From the NCBI GenBank assembly GCA_016793875.1, contig JAEULG010000044.1, positions 1 through 46,322 of the forward strand: DNA of 46,322 nucleotides, written 5' to 3'. Made by a program: the position numbers and the translations under genes. The DNA is from Rhodospirillales bacterium. Lineage in GTDB: Bacteria; Pseudomonadota; Alphaproteobacteria; Rhodospirillales; Defluviicoccaceae. Of this stretch, positions 15,919 through 25,500 are shown piece by piece (position 1 is the stretch's first letter; the number at the start of each line of letters is the position of its first letter). The notes beneath the pieces were generated by a model, which saw only the letters and a list, made by a program, of their open reading frames with translations, had not been told where the DNA came from and did no database searches.

Positions 15919-17019
15919 ATGAAATTCCCGATCCAGTTCCGCCCTGACGAAGTGGCGCACGAGATCACCGAGATGGAGAACAAGCTCTCCGCCGGTTTGA
16001 CGGCGCTCACCAGCATGAAGGATGAGGACGTCGATATCGGCAGCACGCCGAAGGACGTGTTCTACGCGCGCGAGACCTTCCAAGTCTATCACTACAAGCC
16101 GGTGGTCGATAAGGATAAGATCCACCCAATTCCGATGATCATTTCGACGCCGCTGATCAATGGCTACGAGGTGGCCGACCTGCAACCGGACCGCTCCCTC
16201 GTCAGCAATTTTCTCAAAGAGGGCATCGACGTCTATATGATCAATTGGGGTTATCCCAAGCGGTGTGATCGCTACAATACCGTCGACGACTACATTACTG
16301 ATTATATGGATGACATCGTCGATCACGTGCTGGAAAATGCCAAGGTCGATAAGCTGAACCTGTTTGGCATCTGCATGGGCGGCACGTTCGCCACCTGCTA
16401 CTCGTCGCTGCACCCCGAGAAGGTTCGTAACCTCGTCCTGACGGTAACGCCCATCGACTTCTCGAAGCACGAGGTTGCCGGCCAGCCTCACGTCGGCTTG
16501 CTGTTCCGGATGGGGCAAAGCGTCAACGTCGATGCGATGGTCGATGCCTTCGGCAACGTTCCGGCGGATGTCCTCAACGTCTCCTTCCTGATGGCCTCGC
16601 CGTTTACCCTGATGTTTGGCAAGTATGCCGATACGGTCGGCATCCTCGACGACAAGCAGGCGCTGCTCAACTTCCTGCGCATGGAGAAGTGGCTCTTTGG
16701 TGGCCCGGACGTTGCCGGCGAGGCTTATCGCCAGTTCGTCAAGGAGTTCATCCAGGGCAACAAGCTGGTGGGCGGCGATCTGGTTCTCGGCGGCCAGAAG
16801 GTCGAACTGAAGAACCTGACGATGCCGATCCTCAACGTCTACGCCGAGCGCGACCATCTGGTGCCGCCGCAGAGCACGATTGCTCTCGGCGAGTACGTCG
16901 GCAACAAGCAGGACTACAAGGAGCTGCCGATCAAGACCGGCCACATCGGCATCTACACCGGCGGCGCCTCGCAGAAAATCCTGGCGCCGGGCGTCGCCAA
17001 GTGGCTGAAGGAGAATTAG
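15919..17019 (+). CDS. phaC: PhaC, class III PHA synthase catalytic subunit
   Basis: Polymerises (R)-3-hydroxyacyl-CoA into polyhydroxyalkanoate on the granule surface; 366 residues, the short class III size, so it needs PhaE. The catalytic triad is complete: Cys152 in the box FGICMGGTFA, Asp312 in YAERDHLVPP, and His342 in TGHIGIYTGG, closely matching the Allochromatium-type enzyme in order and spacing. MINWGYPKRCDRYNTVDDY is also typical. A GAGGACAG ribosome site precedes the ATG. Together with the phasin and hydratase genes upstream it forms a PHA cluster, and a long hairpin lies just after the gene. Confidence 0.96.
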   Translation: MKFPIQFRPDEVAHEITEMENKLSAGLTALTSMKDEDVDIGSTPKDVFYARETFQVYHYKPVVDKDKIHPIPMIISTPLINGYEVADLQPDRSLVSNFLKEGIDVYMINWGYPKRCDRYNTVDDYITDYMDDIVDHVLENAKVDKLNLFGICMGGTFATCYSSLHPEKVRNLVLTVTPIDFSKHEVAGQPHVGLLFRMGQSVNVDAMVDAFGNVPADVLNVSFLMASPFTLMFGKYADTVGILDDKQALLNFLRMEKWLFGGPDVAGEAYRQFVKEFIQGNKLVGGDLVLGGQKVELKNLTMPILNVYAERDHLVPPQSTIALGEYVGNKQDYKELPIKTGHIGIYTGGASQKILAPGVAKWLKEN

Positions 17020-17045
17020 ACCCTCCTTACGTCGCTCGTCGATCC

Positions 17046-17078
17046 GGAGATGCACGCCGGCTTGCGGTGTGCATCTCC
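17046..17078 (+). terminator. Long perfect hairpin after phaC
   Basis: GGAGATGCAC (17046-17055) pairs with GTGCATCTCC (17069-17078), and GCCG/CGGT extends the stem to 14 pairs around a 5-base loop. It lies 27 bases after the phaC stop. There is no U-run, so it may be a terminator helped by other factors or a 3'-end protector. Confidence 0.6.
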
Positions 17079-17237
17079 ATCGTCCATCTCCGCGCATCCG
17101 GTCGAGGAGCCGCGGACGGTCCGCCTCCGGAACATGCCGGTAGCTTTGCCTTGGGGGCGGCGTTTGTCCAGCGTTGCCCGCGCGGCCGGCAGCGGCCGGC
17201 GGGTGTTGACCCGGATCAAAGCAGGGGAAGGTTAGTC

Positions 17238-17762
17238 ATGCGCCTGCCAGCGATCGCCTTTTCCCTCGTCGCGCTCGCGGCCCCGGCGGTCGCGGCACCA
17301 TCATCCCTGCCGCCCGACGTCCAGCGGTACATCGCCGGCTTCGATCAGGTCTGCCGGCAGGCCGGCGGTAGCCCCGGCAATCACGCTGGAATGATTACCG
17401 TCGCCGATCTCACCGGCGACGGCCAGCCCGACTTTGTCGTCGATATCCACAACTACAACTGCATCGATGCACCCGCGTCGGTCGCCGCCGGACGCGACGG
17501 CATGGCGGTCGCGATCTTTGTCGCCGGTTCGGGTGACAACGCCTTCAAGGCCTTCGAGACGATCAGCGATGGCGCCACCGTCGAACAGCAGGGTGGCCGC
17601 TCGCGGGTCTACCTCGACGTCGGTGGTGTCGATTGCGGCCAGCAGAACGCCGCCACGCTGCCCTATACCGAGTGGAAGTTCTGCTCACGTCCGCTCGACT
17701 GGAGCGCGGCCAAGAAAACCTTCCAGTTCGCGCCGGTCTCCCAGGCTCGTTCGATCGAATAG
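17238..17762 (+). CDS. Secreted hypothetical protein with FG-GAP-like segment
   Basis: 174 residues with a signal peptide MRLPAIAFSLVALAAPAVAA. The mature part contains ITVADLTGDGQPDFVVDIHN, which resembles the Ca-binding FG-GAP/VCBS motif (DLTGDGQPD) once, plus Cys residues that could form disulfides (VCRQAGG, NYNCID, VDCGQQN, KFCSRP). Single such units occur in small exported proteins of unknown role in alphaproteobacteria. It is preceded by a weak GGGGAAGG ribosome site. No specific function can be given. Confidence 0.75.
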   Translation: MRLPAIAFSLVALAAPAVAAPSSLPPDVQRYIAGFDQVCRQAGGSPGNHAGMITVADLTGDGQPDFVVDIHNYNCIDAPASVAAGRDGMAVAIFVAGSGDNAFKAFETISDGATVEQQGGRSRVYLDVGGVDCGQQNAATLPYTEWKFCSRPLDWSAAKKTFQFAPVSQARSIE

Positions 17763-17900
17763 CGCTGGGCGCCGACCGGCAGCGCGGCAGCCAGGCCGGG
17801 AATCCTGGGGAGCCATCCGTTTCACCTGAAGTTGTCCGGTGGCACCGGTATCCCCATGTCTGCGCCGCGAGCAAGGGCGCTCGCAGGCGGGAGAACAGCA

Positions 17901-18056
17901 ATGAGAGCATGCGGAAAGCGGGCCTGTCCTGGCGGCGTTGCCGCCCTCGTCTTGCCGCCGGTTGCCCTCGCGCTGGTCGGGCTGTTCCTACTCGCCCGCG
18001 AAAGCCGGGCTGGCGCTTCCAGCCGCCCCCCGGTACTGGCTCCACCGCCGCGCTGA
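17901..18056 (+). CDS. Possible 51-residue single-membrane-span protein
   Basis: A short frame starting at ATG 17901, with GGGAG 7 bases ahead. It has a basic N-terminus MRACGKRACPGG, one hydrophobic segment VAALVLPPVALALVGLFLLA and a Pro-rich tail. The arrangement is that of a small inner-membrane protein. It lies in the 307-bp gap between the secreted protein and the GST-like gene, 13 bp before the latter. No family recognised; it may be spurious. Confidence 0.4.
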   Translation: MRACGKRACPGGVAALVLPPVALALVGLFLLARESRAGASSRPPVLAPPPR

Positions 18057-18069
18057 CCGAACCCCGCCA

Positions 18070-18792
18070 ATGCCAATCCGGCTACACAAGTTCGGCGACG
18101 CCTGGGGCCTTCCCGACGGCAGTCCGTTTTGCCTAAAACTCGAGGGCTTCCTGCGCGAAGCCGCCGTCCCTTACGAAGTCGTGCCGTTCGACTTTAGCCG
18201 CAGCTTCCGCAAGGCGCCCAAGGGCAAATTGCCGTTCATCGAGGATGAGGACGGCACAGTTGTGGGCGATTCGTCGCTGATCATCGCGCGACTGTCACGG
18301 CGGCACGGCATCGACCTCGACGGAGGACTGGATCCCCGGCAGCGCGCCAACTCGCATGCCTTCCGCCGGATGCTGGACGAACATCTCTATTGGGTTGCCG
18401 TCTTCTCCCGCTGGATGGAAGACGCCGGCTGGAAAACCGTCCAGAAGACGTTCTTCAGCGCCATGCCGGCGCTGCTGCGGCCGGTAGCCACCACCCTTGC
18501 CCGCCGGCAGGTGGCGGCAGCACTGCAGGCGCAGGGCCTCGGCCGGCATTCCCGCGAGGAGATCTACGCAGCGGGGGTCAAGGACGTCATGGCGCTGAGC
18601 GCCGCCCTCGGCGACGATGCTTTCTTCTTCGCCGCCGACCGGCCGACCCTGCTGGACCTGTGGGCATACGCCTTCGTCGCCCAGATCATCGTCCCGCCGA
18701 TATCCTCGCCGTTGCAGGACGCCACCCGCACCCTCGCCAACCTTGTCGCCCACTGCGAGCGCCTGCAGACGCGGCTGTTCGGGCAGGGCTGA
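18070..18792 (+). CDS. Glutathione S-transferase-like protein (FAXC/metaxin-type)
   Basis: 240 residues with a thioredoxin-like N-terminal domain: IRLHKFGDAWGLPDGSPFCLKLEGFLR, where the Cys lies at the position of the GST active site, then KLPFIEDEDGTVVGDSSLII (the conserved cis-Pro and Asp-Ser of GST-N), and an all-helical C-terminal half. The LHKFGDAWGLPDGSPFC form is that of the failed-axon-connection/metaxin-like GST group found in many proteobacteria. It may detoxify or reduce electrophiles; the substrate is unknown. The ATG at 18070 was chosen because homology begins there; a frame extending upstream only reads noncoding sequence. Confidence 0.88.
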   Translation: MPIRLHKFGDAWGLPDGSPFCLKLEGFLREAAVPYEVVPFDFSRSFRKAPKGKLPFIEDEDGTVVGDSSLIIARLSRRHGIDLDGGLDPRQRANSHAFRRMLDEHLYWVAVFSRWMEDAGWKTVQKTFFSAMPALLRPVATTLARRQVAAALQAQGLGRHSREEIYAAGVKDVMALSAALGDDAFFFAADRPTLLDLWAYAFVAQIIVPPISSPLQDATRTLANLVAHCERLQTRLFGQG

Positions 18793-18820
18793 ACTCCCCG
18801 CTTCCCTCTTCCCTTGGCGC

Positions 18821-18861
18821 CCAACCTCTCCGCTTGCGGGAGAGGAGCGAGCGGATGAGGG
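18821..18861. repeat. Partial REP-like repeat, copy 4
   Basis: Shares CCTCTCC, GGGAGAGG and GCGAGCGGATGAGGG with the repeats at 129-246 and 1403-1522, but only about a third is present. It lies after the GST-like gene. Confidence 0.55.
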
Positions 18862-18895
18862 CGGCTCGTCTACTACGTCCTTTGATATATTGTCA

Positions 18896-18924
18896 TTGCA
18901 CAAACACAACCATAACGCTACAAT
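18896..18924 (+). promoter_or_regulatory. Possible promoter of the type I secretion region
   Basis: TTGCAC at 18896-18901 and TACAAT at 18919-18924, spaced exactly 17 bases, in an AT-rich stretch. It is 21 bases ahead of the small ORF that precedes the secretion genes. Confidence 0.4.
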
Positions 18925-18944
18925 GTTATCCGGCTTAACGATTC

Positions 18945-19352
18945 ATGCGGACAGTGGGGCGGCGGATGCAGCAGATGATGGTTCTTATCGAACTGCCTGA
19001 CGCGGCGGCTCGCGCACCCGCTCCCTGCCCGTCCGCCGCCGCGGCGGGAGGCGGCGCCGACGACCGCCGCACCGGCCGCGAACGGCGCGGTACCTTCAGC
19101 CTGGACACGGCCCCGCCTCCAAACGGCAAGTGGGAAGCCCGCCCCTATGTCTTCCGCGCCTTCCGCGAGCGGCGCGCCGAGTGTGCTGCATCCGCGGCGG
19201 CCCCGGAGGCACGCGTCGGTGTTGACGGGCAGCGTACGGCAGAATCCGCCGCCGATGGGACGCGCCCTGGGGTCCGCGTCATCGCCGCCTACGCCGGCGG
19301 CGACGACAGCGAGACGGCACCAACTCCCGACTGGTTCGACCTCCGCTTTTAG
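18945..19352 (+). CDS. Uncharacterised small ORF ahead of the type I secretion genes
   Basis: 135 residues (129 from the ATG at 18966, which has a better ribosome site). The N-terminal part is MMVLIELPDAAARAPAPCPS, the middle is rich in Ala, Pro, Gly and Arg, and the end is acidic then aromatic: DDSETAPTPDWFDLRF. No known domain. Codon third positions are strongly GC, consistent with coding. It is directly upstream (89 bp) of a type I secretion ABC transporter, and the acidic-hydrophobic C-terminus is the kind of tail type I systems read, so a small substrate is conceivable. A promoter-like sequence precedes it. A minus-strand frame overlaps here, so coding status is uncertain. Confidence 0.4.
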   Translation: MRTVGRRMQQMMVLIELPDAAARAPAPCPSAAAAGGGADDRRTGRERRGTFSLDTAPPPNGKWEARPYVFRAFRERRAECAASAAAPEARVGVDGQRTAESAADGTRPGVRVIAAYAGGDDSETAPTPDWFDLRF

Positions 19353-19441
19353 GTAGGTCCCGAACGGCCCGCGAGCGCTGGCTTTTTTTGCTCCCGCCCC
19401 CATAATATCATCCCAAACGAGGTATTATTCGGGGCGTTTTC

Positions 19442-21202
19442 ATGGCGGCAATCCGGGCCCTGTTCAGCATGCTGCTGCGGCCGCTGCTGTCGAGCATTCC
19501 GGAAGTCATCGTCCTTTCCGTCTTCATCAACCTGCTGGCGTTGGCCGTGCCGATCTTCGTCATGCAGGTCTACGATCGGGTCGTCTTCCACGCCGGCCTG
19601 TCGACCCTGCAAGGCCTCGTCATCGGCGTCGTCACCGTCATCCTCTTCGACTGGGTGCTGCGGCAGGCGCGGGCTCGCCTCCTGCAACGCCTCGCGCTGC
19701 GCATCGATGTGACTATCGGCCGCACTCTGCTGGACAAGCTGCTGGCGTTGCCGCTGGCGACACTGGAAGGCCGCCCCGCCGCGCACTGGCACCTCCTCTT
19801 CCGCGACGTCGACGTCGTCCGCAACACCCTCTCGGGGGGGCCGGCGCTAATGGTGTGCGACGTTCCCTTCGCGATCTTCTTTCTCCTCCTCACCTTCGTC
19901 ATCGCCCCGCCGATCGGCTGGGTACTGCTGGCGGCGTTGCCACTCTTTGCCCTCGTCGGCTGGCGCTCCGCTGCGGTGATGACGGCAACCGGCCGGGTGG
20001 AACGGGAAAGCGGAATGGCCCGCGACCAGCTCGTTGCCGAGTTGATCGCGGCGCGGGCGACGGTGAAAGCGCTCGCCCTCGACCGCGCTGTGCGTCCGCT
20101 GTGGGAGGCACGGCAGGCGGACTGCATCGCCCGCGCCATCACCCGTGGCTCCCGCGCCGACGGCTACAGCAACGCCGCGACGACGATGACGATGCTGAGT
20201 ACAGTGATAATGACCTCTGCCGGCGCCTACGCCATCGTCCAGCAACAGATGAGCATCGGCGCACTGATCGCCGCGGGGATGCTGAGCGGCCGCCTGCTGG
20301 CTGTCCTCAACCAGCTCGTAAGCAACTGGCGCGCCTATGCCGCCTTCGTCCAGTCGGTGCAGCGTCTGAACGACCTGTTCGCGACGCCCGGCGAGCGGCC
20401 GGCGAGCGCGCTGGCGCTGGAACGGCCCCGCGGCATCATTACCCTTGATGACGTCAGCTTTGCCTACGCAGACGCCGGCCGCACCGCCGTAGACGGCCTG
20501 TCGCTGACCATCGAGCCGGGCGGCATGACTGCTATCGTTGGCGCCAACGGCTCCGGCAAGAGCACGCTGCTGAAACTGATGCAGGGCCTCTATCGGCCGG
20601 AGTCCGGGCGGGTTCTGCTGGATGGCGCCGATGTCTTCCAGTTCAGCCGTGCCGAGATGGCCGGCTGGATCGGCTTCGTTCCACAGGACTGCGTGCTGTT
20701 CGCCGGCAGCATCCGCGACAACATCGCTCACCGCCGGCCCGCCGCCAGCGCGGAGGAGATCGCGAACGCCGCCCGCCTTGCCGGCGTCCATGGGGCGATC
20801 GTCGATCTGCCCGACGGCTATGCCACCGACGTCGGCGAGGCCGGCTGCCGCCTGTCCGCCGGCCAGCGGCAGCGCATCGCCATCGCCCGAGCCCTGCTGG
20901 GCGATCCGCCAGTGCTGCTGCTCGACGAGCCTACCGCCGCCCTCGACCCCGACGCCGCGGCGGCGGTGCTGCGCGTGCTGGCGCAGCTCGCGGGCGAGCG
21001 CACGGTGGTGGTCGTAACCCACAGCGCGCAGTTGCTGGTCCAGTGCCGGACGATCGCCGAACTGCGCTGCGGCAGGCTCGCCGCCGTACAGCCGGCGGCG
21101 CAGGCAATGTCGCGCCTGTTTGGCCGCTCGCGTCCCGCCGCTGCGGCGCCTGTGGCGATGCCCGCAGGCCGGCCTGCCGCGGCGGGCGGCGGTGCCGGGT
21201 GA
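19442..21202 (+). CDS. Type I secretion ABC transporter (permease-ATPase)
   Basis: 586 residues, one polypeptide with a membrane part (about 1-300, roughly six helices, beginning LFSMLLRPLLSSIPEVIVLS) and a C-terminal ATPase. Walker A GANGSGKS lies near 367-374, the ABC signature RLSAGQRQRIAIARAL near 469, Walker B VLLLDEPTAALD near 491, and a His switch VVVVTHSAQL. The pattern is that of the PrtD/HlyB/LapB-type exporters of proteins or peptides; no N-terminal C39 peptidase domain is present. It overlaps the HlyD-like gene by 3 bases (GTGA). An outer-membrane TolC partner is not in the window. Confidence 0.92.
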   Translation: MAAIRALFSMLLRPLLSSIPEVIVLSVFINLLALAVPIFVMQVYDRVVFHAGLSTLQGLVIGVVTVILFDWVLRQARARLLQRLALRIDVTIGRTLLDKLLALPLATLEGRPAAHWHLLFRDVDVVRNTLSGGPALMVCDVPFAIFFLLLTFVIAPPIGWVLLAALPLFALVGWRSAAVMTATGRVERESGMARDQLVAELIAARATVKALALDRAVRPLWEARQADCIARAITRGSRADGYSNAATTMTMLSTVIMTSAGAYAIVQQQMSIGALIAAGMLSGRLLAVLNQLVSNWRAYAAFVQSVQRLNDLFATPGERPASALALERPRGIITLDDVSFAYADAGRTAVDGLSLTIEPGGMTAIVGANGSGKSTLLKLMQGLYRPESGRVLLDGADVFQFSRAEMAGWIGFVPQDCVLFAGSIRDNIAHRRPAASAEEIANAARLAGVHGAIVDLPDGYATDVGEAGCRLSAGQRQRIAIARALLGDPPVLLLDEPTAALDPDAAAAVLRVLAQLAGERTVVVVTHSAQLLVQCRTIAELRCGRLAAVQPAAQAMSRLFGRSRPAAAAPVAMPAGRPAAAGGGAG

Positions 21203-22491
21203 ACCCGCTTGACGTCCTGCTGGCGCAACATCCGCTGCCGGCGTGGCGCGCCGTCGCCTGGCCGATCATCGCCTTGCTGACCGCCCTGCTCCTCTGGGCC
21301 AGCATTACCACCCTCGAGCAGGTCGCGGTGGCCACCGGCGAGGTGACGCCGCAGGGCAAGGTAAAGGTGATCCAGCACCTGGAAGGCGGCATCATCGAAG
21401 CCGTCTTCGTGGCCGAAGGTGCAGCTGTACGGGCGGGCGATCCGCTGCTCCGCCTCGATCTCGCCACCGCCGGCGTCAACCGCAAGGAGCTGCTGGCCCG
21501 CCTCGACAACGCGCTGCTGCACCGGGCGCGCGTCCGCGCGTTGAGCGAGGAGGCGCCGCTGGCGATGCCGGCGGATGCCGCCGCCCGCCAGCCGGATGTC
21601 GCCCGAGCCGAGGCTGAAGCCTTCGCCGCCCGCAGGCGCGAGCTGGATTCCAGCGTCGGCGCGCTGCGCGCTCAGGTACACCAGCGTGAACTCGAGGTGC
21701 AGGAGCTGGAAGCAAAGCGCAAGGCCACCGCCAGCAACCTCGCCCTGGCCCGTGAACGCCTGAAGATGTCGGCGTCGCTGCTGCAGGAGGGCCTGACCGC
21801 CCGCATGGAGCACCTGCGGCTGCAGTCGGAGGTAGAAAGCCTGGAAGGGGAGGCGCAGACCCTCGTCGCCTCGCTACCGCGCGCCCGCGCCGGCGTTGGT
21901 GAAGCGGGGCAGCGGCTGCGCGAGGCGACGGACCGCTTTCGCCGCGAGGCGCGCGAAGAGTTGGGCGAGACCGAGCAGACTATCGCCCGCGTCCAGGAAT
22001 TGCTGGCGTCGGCGACCGACCAGGGACGGCGCGCCGAGATCAGAAGTCCGATCGACGGCGTCGTCAAGAAACTGCGCACGAACACCATCGGCGGCGTCGT
22101 CACGCCCGGCGAGGCGATCATGGAGATCGTACCCAGCGGCGACCGCCTCGTCGTCTCAGCGCGGCTCAGCCCGATGGACCGCGGCTATGTCAACGCCGGT
22201 CAGCGGGCGGTGGTCAAGATTTCCACGTATGACTTCGTCCGCTACGGCAGCTTGCCGGGGACCGTGACCCAGGTCGCCCCCGACGCGTCCGCCGATGCCA
22301 AGACCGGCAACCCCTACTTCGAGGTCACCGTGGAGACTGTCCGCTCCTGGCTTGGCGCCGAACCGGGCGATCTGCCGATCACCCCCGGCATGCAGGCCAC
22401 GGTGGATATCCGCACTGGCTCGCGGTCCGTCATCGACTACCTGCTGAAGCCCGTACTCAAGCTGCGCGACGAGGCTTTCCGCGAGCGCTGA
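21199..22491 (+). CDS. HlyD-type membrane fusion protein of type I secretion
   Basis: 430 residues. A GTG start overlaps the stop of the ABC gene. One N-terminal membrane anchor (about 20-40) is followed by the first lipoyl half (HLEGGIIEAVFVAEGAAVRA), a long coiled coil (about 110-285, rich in Ala, Arg, Glu), the second half with RSPIDGVVKKLRTNTIGGVV, and a beta-barrel/membrane-proximal region ending DYLLKPVLKLRDEAFRER. This is the standard adaptor that links the inner-membrane ABC exporter to the TolC channel. Together the two genes form a type I exporter whose substrate is unassigned. The gene ends 92 bp from the end of mfd on the other strand. Confidence 0.93.
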   Translation: MNPLDVLLAQHPLPAWRAVAWPIIALLTALLLWASITTLEQVAVATGEVTPQGKVKVIQHLEGGIIEAVFVAEGAAVRAGDPLLRLDLATAGVNRKELLARLDNALLHRARVRALSEEAPLAMPADAAARQPDVARAEAEAFAARRRELDSSVGALRAQVHQRELEVQELEAKRKATASNLALARERLKMSASLLQEGLTARMEHLRLQSEVESLEGEAQTLVASLPRARAGVGEAGQRLREATDRFRREAREELGETEQTIARVQELLASATDQGRRAEIRSPIDGVVKKLRTNTIGGVVTPGEAIMEIVPSGDRLVVSARLSPMDRGYVNAGQRAVVKISTYDFVRYGSLPGTVTQVAPDASADAKTGNPYFEVTVETVRSWLGAEPGDLPITPGMQATVDIRTGSRSVIDYLLKPVLKLRDEAFRER

Positions 22492-22583
22492 GCGATCGAC
22501 AAGACTTGGGCCCCCACAGCGGGTCGTCCCAGGCCACCGCCGGGACGGCGAGGCCGAGACGCCCCCGCTTGTGCCGCGGCCGC

Positions 22584-25500
22584 CTACCGCCCGGCGGCGC
22601 GGCTGCCTGGTTGCGCGCCACCGGTCGCCAGCTTCGCCAGGGCGCGGCACAGGCTGCGGACGGCTGCCAGCCGGTCGGCGGGGGTTTCCATGGCGGCACG
22701 CAGGACGAGGCGGTGGTCGGGGCGCAGCTTGAAGGCATTGCCGCGGCGGGCGATGTAGGCGACCAGCGCCGCCGGCTCGGCGAAGCTGTCGTTGCGGAAG
22801 CCGATCACCGCGCCCTTCGGCCCGGCCTCGATGCGCTCGATCCCTGCCGTCCGGCAAAACTGCTTGATCGCAACCACTTCCAGAAGGTTGTTCACCTCAT
22901 CTGGCAACGGTCCGAAGCGGTCCACCAGCTCGGCGGCGAAGGCGTCGAGCGCCGCCCGGTCGGCGAGGTCGCCGAGCCGGCGGTAGAGGCCGAGGCGCAC
23001 GCCGAGATCGGGAACGTAGGTTTCCGGCAATAGCACGCTCAGTCCCAGCGAGATCTGCGGGCTCCATTCCTCGGCGTGCGGCGGACCGCCGGCCCCCGCC
23101 CGCGCCTCGGCGACGGCATCCTCCAGCATCTGTTGGTAGAGTTCGATGCCGACCTCGCGGATGTGCCCCGACTGCTCGTCGCCGAGCAGGTTGCCGGCGC
23201 CGCGGATGTCGAGGTCGTGGCTGGCGACGGTGAAGCCGGCGCCGAGAGCATCCAGCGCCTGCATCACCGACAGCCGCTTCTCGGCACCGCGGGTCAGCTT
23301 GCGTCGCGGCGGCAGCGTCAGGTAGGCGTAGGCGCGCAGCTTGCCCCGCCCCACCCGGCCGCGCAGCTGGTAGAGCCCGGCCAACCCGAACATGTCGGCG
23401 CGGTGGATGACGATGGTGTTGACGCTGGGCAGATCGAGGCCGCTCTCGATGATGTTGGTGGACAGCAGCACATCGGAGCGGCGCTCGTAGAAGGCGCCGA
23501 CCGCCGCCTCCAGCTCGCGCGCCGCCATCCGGCCGTGGGCGGTGATCACCGAGACTTCCGGCACCAGATCGGCGAGCCGCGCCCGCACCTCGTCGAGGTC
23601 CTCGATGCGCGGACAGACGTAGAAGGTCTGGCCGCCCCGCGCCTTCTCGCGCAGGATCGCCTCGCGGATGACGACGCGATCGTATTCGAGGACGAAGGTG
23701 CGCACCGCCAGCCGATCCACCGGCGGCGTTGCGATCAGGCTCATCTCGCGCACCCCCGACAGGGCAAGCTGCAGGGTGCGCGGGATCGGCGTCGCGCTGA
23801 GGGTGAGCACGTGGACGTCGGTCTTCAGCTTCTTCAGCCGCTCCTTGTGGGCAACGCCGAAGTGCTGTTCCTCGTCGATGATCAGCAGGCCGAGATCGCG
23901 GAAGGCGATGTCCTTGGCGAGCAGCGCGTGGGTGCCGACGATGACGTCGATGGTGCCGTCCTTGAGCCCCGCCTTCGCTGCCTTCACCTCCTTCGCCGTG
24001 ACCAGCCGCGAGAGCTCGGCGACGCGCAGCGGGAAGCCCTGCAGGCGCTCGGCGAAGGTCCGGTAGTGCTGGCGGCAGAGCAGCGTCGTCGGCACCACCA
24101 CCGCCACTTGGCGGCCGTCGATGGCGGTCACGAACGCGGCGCGTAGCGCCACCTCGGTCTTGCCGAAGCCGACGTCGCCGCAGATCAGCCGGTCGGTGGG
24201 CCGGCCGCTGCCGAGATCATCGAGCACATCGAAGATCGCGCGCGCCTGATCCTCGGTCTCGGTCCAGGGGAAGCGGGCGCAGAACTCGTCGAACAACCCT
24301 TCCGGCGGCGCAAGGTTCGGCGCGGCGCGCACCGCGCGGGCGGCGGCGGTGCGGATCAGCTCGCCCGCCATCGCCTTCAGCCGTTCCTTCATCCGTGCCT
24401 TGCGCGCCTGCCAGGCGGCGCCGCCCAGCTTGTCGAGAACGACGCCGTCGCCTTCGGAGCCAAAGCGGCCGATCATCTCGATGTTCTCGACCGGCAGATA
24501 GAGCCGGTCGTTGTCGGCGTAGAGGAGGCGCAGGCAGTCGTGCGGGGCGCCGTCCACCGAGACCGCCTCCAGCGCGTCGTAGCGGCCGATGCCGTGGTCG
24601 ATGTGGACGACGAGATCGCCCGGCGACAGCGACGATGCCTCCATGAGGAAGTTCTCGGCACGCGCCCGCCGCAGCCCGCGCCGCACCATCTTCTCGCCGA
24701 GGATGTCCTGCTCGGCGATCACCGCGAGATCGGGGGTGGTAAAGCCGCGCTCCAGCGGCAGCACCGCCAGGGCGGTCGCCTTCAGCTTAAGGTCCTGCGC
24801 CGCCTTCCAGCCGTCCACCGGCTCGAGGCCGGCGAGCTTGTGCTCGCGGAGCACCGTCGCGAGGCGGTCGCGCGAACCGCGGCTGACCGCCGCCAGCAGC
24901 ACCCGCTGCCCCGCCCGCTGATGCTCGCCGATACGGGTGGCGAGGGCGTCGAAGACATTGACGTTGGGGCGGCTGCGCGCCTCGGCGAAATCGACGCCGA
25001 TGCGCCCGCCGGCGTCGATCACCACACCGCCGTCTTCCGGTGCCACGAACGGGCTGAGCACGCCGACACCCCGGGCGGAAAGGGCCCTTGCCCAATGGTC
25101 GGGGGTGAGGAACAGAGTCTCCGGCGGCACCGGGTGGTACGGCGTCGAAGCATCGCCGAAGCGGCCGGCGCCGGCATCGCGACGCGCCGCGTAGTAGTCG
25201 GCGACGGTCGCGAGGCGGCGCTGCAGGGTCTCGTCGACCTGCTGATCGAGGACGACGGGCGCGCCGGGCGCATAGTCGAAGACGCTGACCAGCCTCGTCC
25301 AGAACAGCGGCAGCCAGTGCTCCAGACCGGGATAGCGCTGGCCGGCGGAGACGGCGGCGTAGAGCGGATCGTCGGCCGCCTTGATGCCGGCGAGGCTTCG
25401 ATAGCCGATGCGAAAGCGCTCGATGCTGCCGGCGTCGAGCAGTACTTCGCTGACCGGCAGCAGCGTGCAGCTGTCCAACTTGGCGATGGTGCGCTGGCTT

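Noticed and set aside
15184..17097. Minus-strand frame of 637 codons opposite phaE and phaC.
   Set aside because: Shadow of the two synthase genes on the plus strand; His/Asp/Val-rich composition and no recognisable domain.
18918..19403. Minus-strand 161-codon frame opposite the small ORF before the secretion genes.
   Set aside because: No ribosome site or recognisable feature; the promoter-like boxes and gene direction favour the plus strand, though neither frame is proven.
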